A stretch of 40,160 bases of DNA from a bacterium UBA2219 (lineage in GTDB: Bacteria > Desulfobacterota > Deferrimicrobia > Deferrimicrobiales > Deferrimicrobiaceae): NCBI GenBank assembly GCA_002327765.1, contig DCUH01000080.1:1-40160 (forward strand), written 5' to 3'. How positions within the stretch are numbered: the stretch's first letter is position 1; every line of letters begins with the position of its first letter. Below are positions 24,544-31,388 of the stretch, piece by piece. Both the position numbers and the translations under genes were made by a program. The notes below the pieces were generated by a model. The model had not been told where the DNA came from. It saw only the letters and a list, made by a program, of their open reading frames with translations, and made no database searches.

Positions 24544-25757
24544 CGCCCGAGGAAGCCGGAAGGAAAGCCCGCAGGGCGGGCCTCTCTTTCCCCGGGATCC
24601 GGCAGATCGTGGTCAAGCTGGGCAGCGGCATCGTCACGGACCCGGAGGAAGGACTCCGGGAGTCGACGATCCGGGCCCTCGCCGCGCAGGTCTCCGCCTG
24701 CCGGACGGAGGCCGGGATCTCCTCCATCGTCGTCACCTCGGGGGCGGTCGCCGCGGGAAGAAAGAAGCTGGGGATGGTTACGCGCCCGAAGACCGTCGCG
24801 CTGAAGCAGGCCGCGGCGGCGGTCGGCCAGACCACCCTCATGCGCGCCTACGAGCGGGCCTTCGAGAAACACGGGATGCACGTGGCGCAGCTCCTGCTGA
24901 CCCACGACGACTTCGAGAAGCGGGAGCGGTACGTCAACGCCCAGAACACGCTGACGACGCTCCTCTCCCGGGGGATCGTGCCCATCATCAACGAGAACGA
25001 CACGGTGGCCACCGAGGAGATCCGGCTCGAGGGCGACGAGCGCGGGGCCAACGACCACCTGGCGGCGCTGGTCACCCAGATGACCGGTGCCGACCTCCTG
25101 GTCATGCTCACCGACAGCGACGGGCTGTTCACGAAGGACCCGCACCGGTTCCCCGACGCGCGCCGCATCCCCCTCGTCGAGAACCCCGACGACGAGTCGG
25201 TCCGCAACGCCATCGGGCTGGGGACCTCCTCCGCCGGCACCGGCGGGATGAGCTCCAAGATCCACGCCGCGCGGGTGCTCTCCGCCTCGGGGATCCCCGT
25301 GGTCATCGCCTCCGGGCTCGCGCCCCGGCCGATCCTGGACGCGCTCGAGGGGAAGGACGCGGGGACGCTGATCCTGCCGCGGAACACGGGGAAGCTGTCG
25401 ACCCGGAAGATGTGGATCGCCTACGCGCAGCACGCCCACGGGACGGTGCTGGTCGACGACGGGGCGCGGAAAGTGCTGCTGGAGGGAGGCAAGAGCCTCC
25501 TGCCCGCGGGGGTGACCGGCGTGCGGGGCGACTTCGTCCCGGGCGAGATGGTGTCCGTCGCGGACCAGAAAGGGCGGGTTTTCGCCCGGGGCATCGCGCG
25601 GTGGAGCAGCGCGCAGGTGGACCGGTGCAGGGGGAAACGGAGCGACGAGGTCCGCCGCATCCTCGGAGAGGGGACGCCGGCCGTCGTCGTGCACCGCGAC
25701 GACCTGACGATCCTCCCCTCCATGAAATCCGGCGAAACGAGGAAAGGGACGGCATGA
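24540..25757 (+). CDS. proB: Glutamate 5-kinase
   Basis: A 405-residue enzyme, first step of proline synthesis: glutamate + ATP to glutamyl 5-phosphate. The amino-acid kinase domain (residues 18-265) shows VVKLGSGIVTD, VVTSGAVAAGRKKLG, the NENDTVAT glutamate site and GTGGMSSKIHAA. A C-terminal PUA domain (about 285-365) follows, giving the long bacterial form. The start ATG overlaps the obgE stop (ATGA) and GGAGGCAAGAGGG lies just upstream. The stop overlaps the proA ATG, so the two enzymes, which channel an unstable intermediate, are translationally coupled. Confidence 0.95.
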   Translation: MTPEEAGRKARRAGLSFPGIRQIVVKLGSGIVTDPEEGLRESTIRALAAQVSACRTEAGISSIVVTSGAVAAGRKKLGMVTRPKTVALKQAAAAVGQTTLMRAYERAFEKHGMHVAQLLLTHDDFEKRERYVNAQNTLTTLLSRGIVPIINENDTVATEEIRLEGDERGANDHLAALVTQMTGADLLVMLTDSDGLFTKDPHRFPDARRIPLVENPDDESVRNAIGLGTSSAGTGGMSSKIHAARVLSASGIPVVIASGLAPRPILDALEGKDAGTLILPRNTGKLSTRKMWIAYAQHAHGTVLVDDGARKVLLEGGKSLLPAGVTGVRGDFVPGEMVSVADQKGRVFARGIARWSSAQVDRCRGKRSDEVRRILGEGTPAVVVHRDDLTILPSMKSGETRKGTA

Positions 25758-27028
25758 CGACGAACGATACGGGAACGACCGAAACCCTGGTGGTCGGCGT
25801 GTGCCGCGCGGCGAAGGCCGCGGCGCCTCTGCTTGCGGGCGCGGGGACGGACGTGAAGAACGCCGCCCTCCGGGCGATGGCGGAAGGGCTGGTCTCCCGC
25901 GCCGGGTTCCTGCGGGAGGAGAACGCGAAGGACGTCGAGGCGGGAAAGGCGCGCGGCCTTTCCGCCGCGATGCTGGACCGGCTGCTGCTGAACGACGCCC
26001 GGATCCGCCAGATGGCCGACGGCATCATGGAAGTGGCCGCCCTGCCCGACCCGGTGGGCGGCATCGAGCGGATGGCGCGCCGCCCCAACGGGCTGCTGGT
26101 CGGCAGGATGCGGATCCCCCTCGGGGTGATCGCGATCATCTACGAGTCGCGCCCGAATGTCACCGCGGACGCGGCGGCCCTGTGCGTCAAGTCCGGCAAC
26201 GCCGTCGTGCTGCGGGGCGGCTCCGAGGCGATCCGCTCGAACGCCGCCATCTCCGAGATCCTGCGCGGGGCACTGGCCCAGGCGCATCTCCCCGCGGACG
26301 CCGTCTCCTTCATCCCGGTGACGGACCGCGCGGCGATCGACGTGATGCTGCAGCAAGAGGAGAGCATCGACCTCGTCATCCCTCGGGGGGGCGAGGGGCT
26401 CATCCGCAGCGTCGTCGAGAAGTCGCGCATCCCGGTGATCAAGCATTACAAGGGCGTGTGCCACATCTTCGTGGACGAGACCGCGGACCTCGAGCAGGCC
26501 GTCCGGGTGTGCGTGAACGCCAAGGCGCAGCGCCCCGGCGTCTGCAATGCGATGGAGGCTCTCCTCGTCCACGAGGCGGTCGCCCCGGCGTTCCTGCCGC
26601 GGCTCGCGGAGGCGATGGTCGGGGCGGGGGTCGAGCTCCGCGGCTGCCCGGAGACGGTCCGGCTCATTCCCGGGACCGCCGCGGCGACCGACACCGACTG
26701 GGGCCGGGAGTATCTCGACCTGGTCCTCGCGGTGCGTGTGGTCCCCTCGATCGAGGCGGCGATGGAGCATATCCGCCGGTTCGGCTCCCAGCACACGGAA
26801 GCCATCCTCACCCGCGACCACGGCCGCGCGATGCGCTTCCTGCGCGAGGTGGACTCCTCCCTCGTGCTGGTGAACGCATCGACCCGCTTCAACGACGGAT
26901 TCCAGCTTGGGCTCGGCGCGGAGATCGGGATCAGCACCACGAAGATCCACGCCTTCGGCCCGATGGGCCTCGAAGAGCTGACGACCTCCAAGTTCGTCGC
27001 CTTCGGGGACGGACAGGTGAGGAAATAG
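25754..27028 (+). CDS. proA: Gamma-glutamyl phosphate reductase
   Basis: A 424-residue aldehyde-dehydrogenase-fold enzyme that reduces glutamyl 5-phosphate to glutamate semialdehyde with NADPH. The catalytic Cys is C264 in AQRPGVCNAMEALL. Other strong blocks are GVIAIIYESRPNVTADAAALC, VIPRGGEGLIRSV, KHYKGVCHIFVD and GAEIGISTTKIHAFGPMGLEEL. Full length. Starts at ATG 25754 overlapping the proB stop; an open frame upstream is the proB shadow. The nadD ATG follows 8 bases after the stop. Confidence 0.96.
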   Translation: MTTNDTGTTETLVVGVCRAAKAAAPLLAGAGTDVKNAALRAMAEGLVSRAGFLREENAKDVEAGKARGLSAAMLDRLLLNDARIRQMADGIMEVAALPDPVGGIERMARRPNGLLVGRMRIPLGVIAIIYESRPNVTADAAALCVKSGNAVVLRGGSEAIRSNAAISEILRGALAQAHLPADAVSFIPVTDRAAIDVMLQQEESIDLVIPRGGEGLIRSVVEKSRIPVIKHYKGVCHIFVDETADLEQAVRVCVNAKAQRPGVCNAMEALLVHEAVAPAFLPRLAEAMVGAGVELRGCPETVRLIPGTAAATDTDWGREYLDLVLAVRVVPSIEAAMEHIRRFGSQHTEAILTRDHGRAMRFLREVDSSLVLVNASTRFNDGFQLGLGAEIGISTTKIHAFGPMGLEELTTSKFVAFGDGQVRK

Positions 27029-27036
27029 CGCCGCCG

Positions 27037-27702
27037 ATGGACCGGACCGTCGCCATCTACGGGGGGACGTTCGACCCCTTCCACAACGGGCACCTCCGGA
27101 TGGCGGTCGAGGTGCGGGAGGGGCTCGGGCTCCCCGTCCTCTACCTGGTACCGTCGGCCCGCCCCCCCCACAAGCCGCACCTCCCCGTTACGGTGGCGGA
27201 GCACCGCCTCGCCATGGCCCGGGCCGCCGTCGCCGGCGTCGGGGGGCTCGAGGTCCTCGACCTGGAACTGCGGAGGGAGGGACCGTCCTACTCCCTCTTG
27301 ACGGTCCTCGAGGTGAAGGAGGCCAGCCCCGGGGCCGAGGTGCTGTTCGTCATCGGGGCCGACGCGTTCTCCGAGATCGCGACGTGGCACCGGTACGGGG
27401 AGCTGCTCGACGCCTGCGACTTCCTGCTCCTCCCCCGCCCCGGGACCTCGCCGGAAGCAGCGTTCCCGCCGGGAGTGCTCCTTGAACCGGATGGAAACCG
27501 TTGTTATAGTTTACCGGGGCGCACGTTCCGACTTCCGGGCGGGCGCAAAGTGCTTTGCCCCGTCCTTCCGGTCCTGGACATCTCGTCGCGCTCCGTCCGG
27601 GAAAAGGTCAGGCGGGGAAGGTCCCTCCGCGGGCTCGTGGCGCCGGAGGTGGAACGGTACATCGCGGACCACGGGTTGTACCACGACGAAGAAGGGGGAT
27701 AG
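27037..27702 (+). CDS. nadD: Nicotinate-mononucleotide adenylyltransferase
   Basis: A 221-residue nucleotidyltransferase that makes nicotinate adenine dinucleotide from NaMN and ATP. The N-terminal GGTFDPFHNGH (residues 9-19) is the ATP-binding (H/T)xGH motif; GADAFSEIATWHRY and the C-terminal ISSRSVREKVRRG (the ISSTxIR equivalent) are also present. The segment 140-175 is slightly longer and more Pro/Gly-rich than usual. Start at ATG 27037, after GAGGAAAT in the proA end. The gene contains an apparent promoter at 27482-27510. The proA-nadD-rsfS order is common in deltaproteobacteria. Confidence 0.93.
   Translation: MDRTVAIYGGTFDPFHNGHLRMAVEVREGLGLPVLYLVPSARPPHKPHLPVTVAEHRLAMARAAVAGVGGLEVLDLELRREGPSYSLLTVLEVKEASPGAEVLFVIGADAFSEIATWHRYGELLDACDFLLLPRPGTSPEAAFPPGVLLEPDGNRCYSLPGRTFRLPGGRKVLCPVLPVLDISSRSVREKVRRGRSLRGLVAPEVERYIADHGLYHDEEGG
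27482..27510 (+). promoter_or_regulatory. Intragenic promoter inside nadD, ahead of rsfS-lapB
   Basis: TTGAAC at 27482-27487, 17 bases, TATAGT at 27505-27510. It is an AT-rich island inside a GC-rich gene, about 200 bases before rsfS, and would let rsfS and lapB be expressed without the proline genes. Confidence 0.5.
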
Positions 27703-27708
27703 CCGGCC

Positions 27709-28059
27709 ATCACCACGCTGGAAACACTCGTCCAATGCGCCCGGCTGGCCCGGGACAAGAAAGGCCTGGACATCCGCGCGCTGGATGTGCGGGAGCTCGC
27801 CGGCTACACCGACTACTTCCTCCTCTGCTCCGGCAGCTCCGACCGCCAGGTCACGACGCTGGCCCAGCACATCGAGGAAACGCTGAAGAAGGAACACGGG
27901 GTCCGCCCCCTGGGGATCGAGGGGCTCCGCGACGGGCGATGGGCGCTGATCGATTACGGGGACATCGTGGTGCACGTGTTCCTGTCGAGCGTGCGGGAGT
28001 TCTACAACTTCGACCGGCTGTGGGGAGCGGCGCCAGAGGTGCCCGTCCCGGAGGAATAG
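27709..28059 (+). CDS. rsfS: Ribosomal silencing factor RsfS, with ATC at the start position
   Basis: A 116-residue protein of the RsfS/YbeB/Iojap family: LARDKKGLDIRALDVREL, YTDYFLLCSGSSDRQV, IEGLRDGRWALIDYGDIVVHVFL and REFYNFDRLW. RsfS binds L14 and blocks subunit joining when nutrients fall. Family proteins begin a few residues before the LETL-type helix, which here falls on ATC ACC ACG CTG GAA at 27709; no ATG, GTG or TTG is available there. The first standard start is GTG 27787, which would delete 26 conserved residues. A purine-rich AAGGGGGA (27693-27700) lies at a workable distance from 27709. So initiation is at ATC (or CTG 27718), or the base is a sequence error. Follows nadD by 6 bases. 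Confidence 0.85.
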   Translation: MTTLETLVQCARLARDKKGLDIRALDVRELAGYTDYFLLCSGSSDRQVTTLAQHIEETLKKEHGVRPLGIEGLRDGRWALIDYGDIVVHVFLSSVREFYNFDRLWGAAPEVPVPEE

Positions 28060-28061
28060 GC

Positions 28062-29390
28062 ATGGCGGTCCGTCTGCTCTTCCTTCTCTTCGTCATCATC
28101 CTGGTCGCCTTCTACTACATCTCCGTGATGAACGGGCAGCGCGTCCCGTTCTACCTCTCCCCCACCCACCAGGCCGAACTGGCGGTCTATCAGCTGATCA
28201 TCCTGTCCTTCTCTCTCGGCGCGGCGATGGTCGTCCTCGGCACGATGGTCAACGACGTCACCAACGCGTCGAAGAACTGGCGAGAGCGCCGGGAGAAGCA
28301 CCGCAGGAAATCCGCCAGGGAACGGGCCGAGAAGGCGGCGGAGCTCGTGCAGCGCGGGATGCTCGCCGAGGCCGTGACCGAATTGACCCGGAGCCTCTCC
28401 GTCAACCCGGAAGACCGGGAAGCGCTCGAGCTGCTGGCCTCCGCGCACGAGGAGATGGGAAACCACCTCGAGGCCGTGAAGGCGCTGACCAAGATGAAGC
28501 AGGTCGACCCCTCCGACCTTTCGGTCTATTTCCGCCTCGCCGGCCTGTACCGCAGGATGAACGATCCCGAGGCGGCGCTCTCCGCCCTCAAGGCCGTCGA
28601 GGCGACGGAAGGGGAGAATCCCCGGGCCTGGGAAGGGATCCGCGACATCCACGTTTCCCGGGGCGAAATGATCCCCGCCTACGCGGAGCAGAAGAAGCTG
28701 ATGCGCCACCGGGGGAAGGAGGCCTCCCCGGCGGACCACGCGCTGTTCACCGCCCTCCGGTACGAGAAGGCCGTGGCCCGCCTCGCGCAGGGAAAGGCGG
28801 ACGACGCCGAGCGCCGTCTCCGGGACATCGTCAAGGAAGAGCCGTCCTTCATCCCGGCCCACGTCGCACTCTCGGACCACATGCGGTCGCGCGACCTCAA
28901 CGAGGCCACGGAGATCCTCCTCCAGGGATTCCGCGTTACGCGGAACCCCGTCTTCCTCATCAAGCTGGAGGACCTCTGCATCGAGACCGAGCGCCCCCAG
29001 TCGATGATCCGGATCTACAACCGGCTGCAGCAGGAGTTCCCCTCCGACTACGACGTGAACCTCTTTATGGGGAAATTCTTCCTCCGGCTGGAGATGATCG
29101 ACGAGGGGCTGGAACAGTTGTTGAAAGCCGAGACGCTCGAGCCCGAGAGGGAATCGCTGCACATCCTGCTCGCGGAAGCGTTCCGGAGGAGAAGCCGCTT
29201 TGAATCGGCCTGCACGCACTACCAGCTCGCCTACGGCTACAAGCGCAGGTACCTCATCCCGTTCCGCTGCTCGTCCTGCGGGTCGTCCACCATCAAGTGG
29301 ACCCCCCGCTGCCCCGACTGCGGCGCCTGGAACGGATACGCCATCGACCACGGGAACCGGGAGTACGCGGTCGGCGCCACCGCCCGCTGA
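28062..29390 (+). CDS. lapB: LapA-LapB fusion: LPS assembly TPR protein with rubredoxin-like tail
   Basis: A 442-residue inner-membrane protein. Residues 1-65 look like LapA/DUF1049, with two membrane helices (3-22 and 43-63) joined by a loop with GQRVPFYLSP. A basic stretch (ERREKHRRKSARERA) leads to about nine TPR units (95-395). The C-terminus is a rubredoxin-like metal site with C403, C406, C417 and C420 (CSSCG and CPDCGAW), the LapB/YciM signature. In E. coli LapA and LapB are separate neighbouring genes; LapB brings LpxC to FtsH and so limits lipid A synthesis. Start ATG 28062, after GGAGGAATAGG, just behind the rsfS stop. The next frame (comF-like) has no clear start of its own. Confidence 0.88.
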   Translation: MAVRLLFLLFVIILVAFYYISVMNGQRVPFYLSPTHQAELAVYQLIILSFSLGAAMVVLGTMVNDVTNASKNWRERREKHRRKSARERAEKAAELVQRGMLAEAVTELTRSLSVNPEDREALELLASAHEEMGNHLEAVKALTKMKQVDPSDLSVYFRLAGLYRRMNDPEAALSALKAVEATEGENPRAWEGIRDIHVSRGEMIPAYAEQKKLMRHRGKEASPADHALFTALRYEKAVARLAQGKADDAERRLRDIVKEEPSFIPAHVALSDHMRSRDLNEATEILLQGFRVTRNPVFLIKLEDLCIETERPQSMIRIYNRLQQEFPSDYDVNLFMGKFFLRLEMIDEGLEQLLKAETLEPERESLHILLAEAFRRRSRFESACTHYQLAYGYKRRYLIPFRCSSCGSSTIKWTPRCPDCGAWNGYAIDHGNREYAVGATAR

Positions 29391-29424
29391 CCCCCCGGCG
29401 CGCCTCCCCCCGCCGTTCCGCGTC

Positions 29425-30072
29425 ATCGTCGAGGAATTCCGGCTCCTCCGGGCATTCCTTCCCCCGGCGATCCCGGACCTGTCTCCCGCCGCAGTCGCGC
29501 GCTGGCCCGCCGCCGGCGCCCCCCCGGGCCGCGTTTCCCGCACCGAGGCGCCGCTGCCGTTCCTCGCGGCTCGTTCTCTCTTCACCCACGCCGGGGACGT
29601 CCGCGCCGCCATCGTCGCCTCGAAATATTCCGGGCGGCCGTTCCCTGCCGAAGCGGTCGCGAAGCGCCTCGAGGAAGCGCTTCGCGGCGCATGGAAAGAC
29701 CTTTTTCCGGACGGTCCTCCCCCGACGATCGTCCCGGTCCCGGTCCGTCCCTTGAAATACTTCCGCCGCGGGTTCAACCTCCCGGCCATGGTCGGGGCCC
29801 CCCTCGCACGCCTGCTGGGCTGGCCGTTCGACCCGCTCATCCTTCGGCGCGGCAGGGAACGCGTCCCTCAGGCGGGGCTGCGGCGGGCGGACCGCCAGAG
29901 GAACGTGGAGGACGCCTTCCGCGTCCCGCGGGGGAAGGAGGCTCCCCGGAAGGTCCTCCTCCTGGACGACGTGTACACCTCCGGCGCCACCGCGCGCGCC
30001 GCAGCCTCCGCCTTGAAAAGCGCCGGAGCGGACCATATAGTGGTCGTGACGATAGCGCGCGCCGTGCCCTGA
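29425..30072 (+). CDS. ComF-like phosphoribosyltransferase, zinc finger missing, start unclear
   Basis: About 215 residues of the ComF family. The PRPP loop VLLLDDVYTSGATA, VPVPVRPLKYFRRGFN and the LRRADRQRNVEDAF segment are all typical. The N-terminal four-Cys zinc finger of ComF is replaced by a Pro/Ala-rich stretch without cysteines. No ATG, GTG or TTG exists between the lapB stop (29390) and the first conserved residues (EEFRLLRAFLPP). The frame is open back to an ATG at 29200, but that would overlap lapB by 190 bases with non-homologous sequence. I set 29425 (ATC) only as the edge of recognisable similarity. A +1 slip at the lapB end (CGC TGA C) would join the two frames. Function in this organism unknown. 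Confidence 0.7.
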   Translation: MVEEFRLLRAFLPPAIPDLSPAAVARWPAAGAPPGRVSRTEAPLPFLAARSLFTHAGDVRAAIVASKYSGRPFPAEAVAKRLEEALRGAWKDLFPDGPPPTIVPVPVRPLKYFRRGFNLPAMVGAPLARLLGWPFDPLILRRGRERVPQAGLRRADRQRNVEDAFRVPRGKEAPRKVLLLDDVYTSGATARAAASALKSAGADHIVVVTIARAVP

Positions 30073-30099
30073 TCCCGGCCGCCCGACAACGGAGCCACG

Positions 30100-30906
30100 A
30101 TGTCTTCCACCCCATTCCAGGCAGCCGCATTGCAGTTCCAAATCGACGTGGGCGACGTCCCGGCGAACCGGGACCGCGCCGTCTCGCGGATCGGGGAGGC
30201 GGCGAGGATGGGGGCGCGTCTCTGCGTCCTCCCCGAGATGTGGAGCACGGGGTTCGCGGAGGACCGGCTGCCGGGGCTCTGCCGCACGACTCCGGCCGTC
30301 CTCCACGAGCTCCGGACGCTGGCGGCGAGCCTGCGCACCGCGATCGCGGGGTCGCTTCCGGAACGGGTCGGGCGGGGGGTCTGCAACACGATGTACGTGA
30401 TCAACGCCACAGGCGTCTTGACCGGCGAATACCGCAAGGCGCACCTGTTCACCCCCTCCGGGGAGAACCGCTGGTTCCGCCGGGGGACGTCGGCCCGCGC
30501 CGTCCCGACGGACGCCGGGCTGCTCGGGCCGCTGATCTGCTACGACCTGCGGTTCCCCGAGCTCTCCCGGAAATACTGGCTCGAAGGGGCGACCGTCCTC
30601 TGCGTGGCGGCGCAATGGCCCGCCGTCCGAAGCTCCCACTGGGAGATCCTGACGGTCGCCCGCGCCGTGGAGAACCAGTCCTACCTCGTCGCCGCCAACG
30701 CAGTCGGCCCGTCGGGGCCCTTCCATTATTCGGGGGGGTCCGTCATCGTGTCCCCCCTCGGCGAACGCCTGGCTTCGCTGGGGGAAGAAGAAGGGATCGC
30801 GATGGCGACCATCGACCCGGCGGCCGTCGAGGAAACCCGAAGGAGGATCCCGTGCCTCGCAGACAGAAACCCGCGGGCGTACCGGAAGACCCGGCCGCCC
30901 GGGTGA
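30100..30906 (+). CDS. Nitrilase-superfamily amidase (omega-amidase/YafV-like)
   Basis: A 268-residue carbon-nitrogen hydrolase with the complete triad: E46 (VLPEMW), K113 (EYRKAHLF) and C147 (LICYDLRFPE). The size and the ICYDLRFPELSR block match the Nit2/YafV branch, which removes the amide from alpha-keto-glutaramate or similar metabolites; the exact substrate is not certain. Start at ATG 30100, with CGGAG five bases upstream, 27 bases after the comF-like stop. The 3' end overlaps the next gene, whose ribosome-binding site (AAGGAGG at about 30840-30846) lies inside this coding region. Confidence 0.87.
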   Translation: MSSTPFQAAALQFQIDVGDVPANRDRAVSRIGEAARMGARLCVLPEMWSTGFAEDRLPGLCRTTPAVLHELRTLAASLRTAIAGSLPERVGRGVCNTMYVINATGVLTGEYRKAHLFTPSGENRWFRRGTSARAVPTDAGLLGPLICYDLRFPELSRKYWLEGATVLCVAAQWPAVRSSHWEILTVARAVENQSYLVAANAVGPSGPFHYSGGSVIVSPLGERLASLGEEEGIAMATIDPAAVEETRRRIPCLADRNPRAYRKTRPPG

Positions 30907-31373
30907 TCCCGCGCCGCGAAGTGCGGGCCCTCTGCGCCCGCCTCCGGCGCCGGGGGAAGAAGATCGTCTTCACCAACGGCTGCTTCGACATCCTTCACGC
31001 CGGCCACGCGCAGTATCTCCGGCGCGCAGCCTCCCTGGGCGACCTGCTCTTCGTGGGGCTCAACAGCGACGCCTCGGTGCGCAGGCTGAAGGGGGAGAGC
31101 AGGCCGGTCCAGAAGGCGGCCGACCGGGCCTACCTTCTCGCCTCCCTTTCCTGCGTCTCCTACGTGGCGGTCTTTCCGGAAGACACGCCGCTGCGGCTCA
31201 TCCGGGATGTGATGCCGCACGTCCTGGTCAAGGGAGGGGACTGGAAGGGAAAGGAGATCGTCGGGGCGGATGTCGTGCGGGAGAACGGAGGGACGGTGAA
31301 GACGATCCGGTTCCTGCCCGGACGCTCCACAACGTCCATCCTGGCGCGCGCCCGGAGGGACGTCGGAGGCTGA
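30852..31373 (+). CDS. hldE: D-glycero-beta-D-manno-heptose 1-phosphate adenylyltransferase
   Basis: A 173-residue stand-alone cytidylyltransferase-fold domain equivalent to the C-terminal half of HldE/RfaE. The HxGH motif is in FTNGCFDILHAGHAQYL; SDASVRRLKGESRPV, DVMPHVLVKGGDWKG and PGRSTTSIL complete the family pattern. It adenylates heptose 1-phosphate on the way to ADP-heptose for the LPS inner core. The kinase half is not in this window. Start chosen at GTG 30852, five bases after a very good AAGGAGG, giving 17 residues more than the usual N-terminus; GTG 30903 (GTGA overlap with the amidase stop) is the alternative. Last gene of the rplU unit, converging with the transglycosylase 15 bases away. 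Confidence 0.9.
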   Translation: MPRRQKPAGVPEDPAARVIPRREVRALCARLRRRGKKIVFTNGCFDILHAGHAQYLRRAASLGDLLFVGLNSDASVRRLKGESRPVQKAADRAYLLASLSCVSYVAVFPEDTPLRLIRDVMPHVLVKGGDWKGKEIVGADVVRENGGTVKTIRFLPGRSTTSILARARRDVGG

Positions 31374-31388
31374 GGCGGAAGCGGCGCC

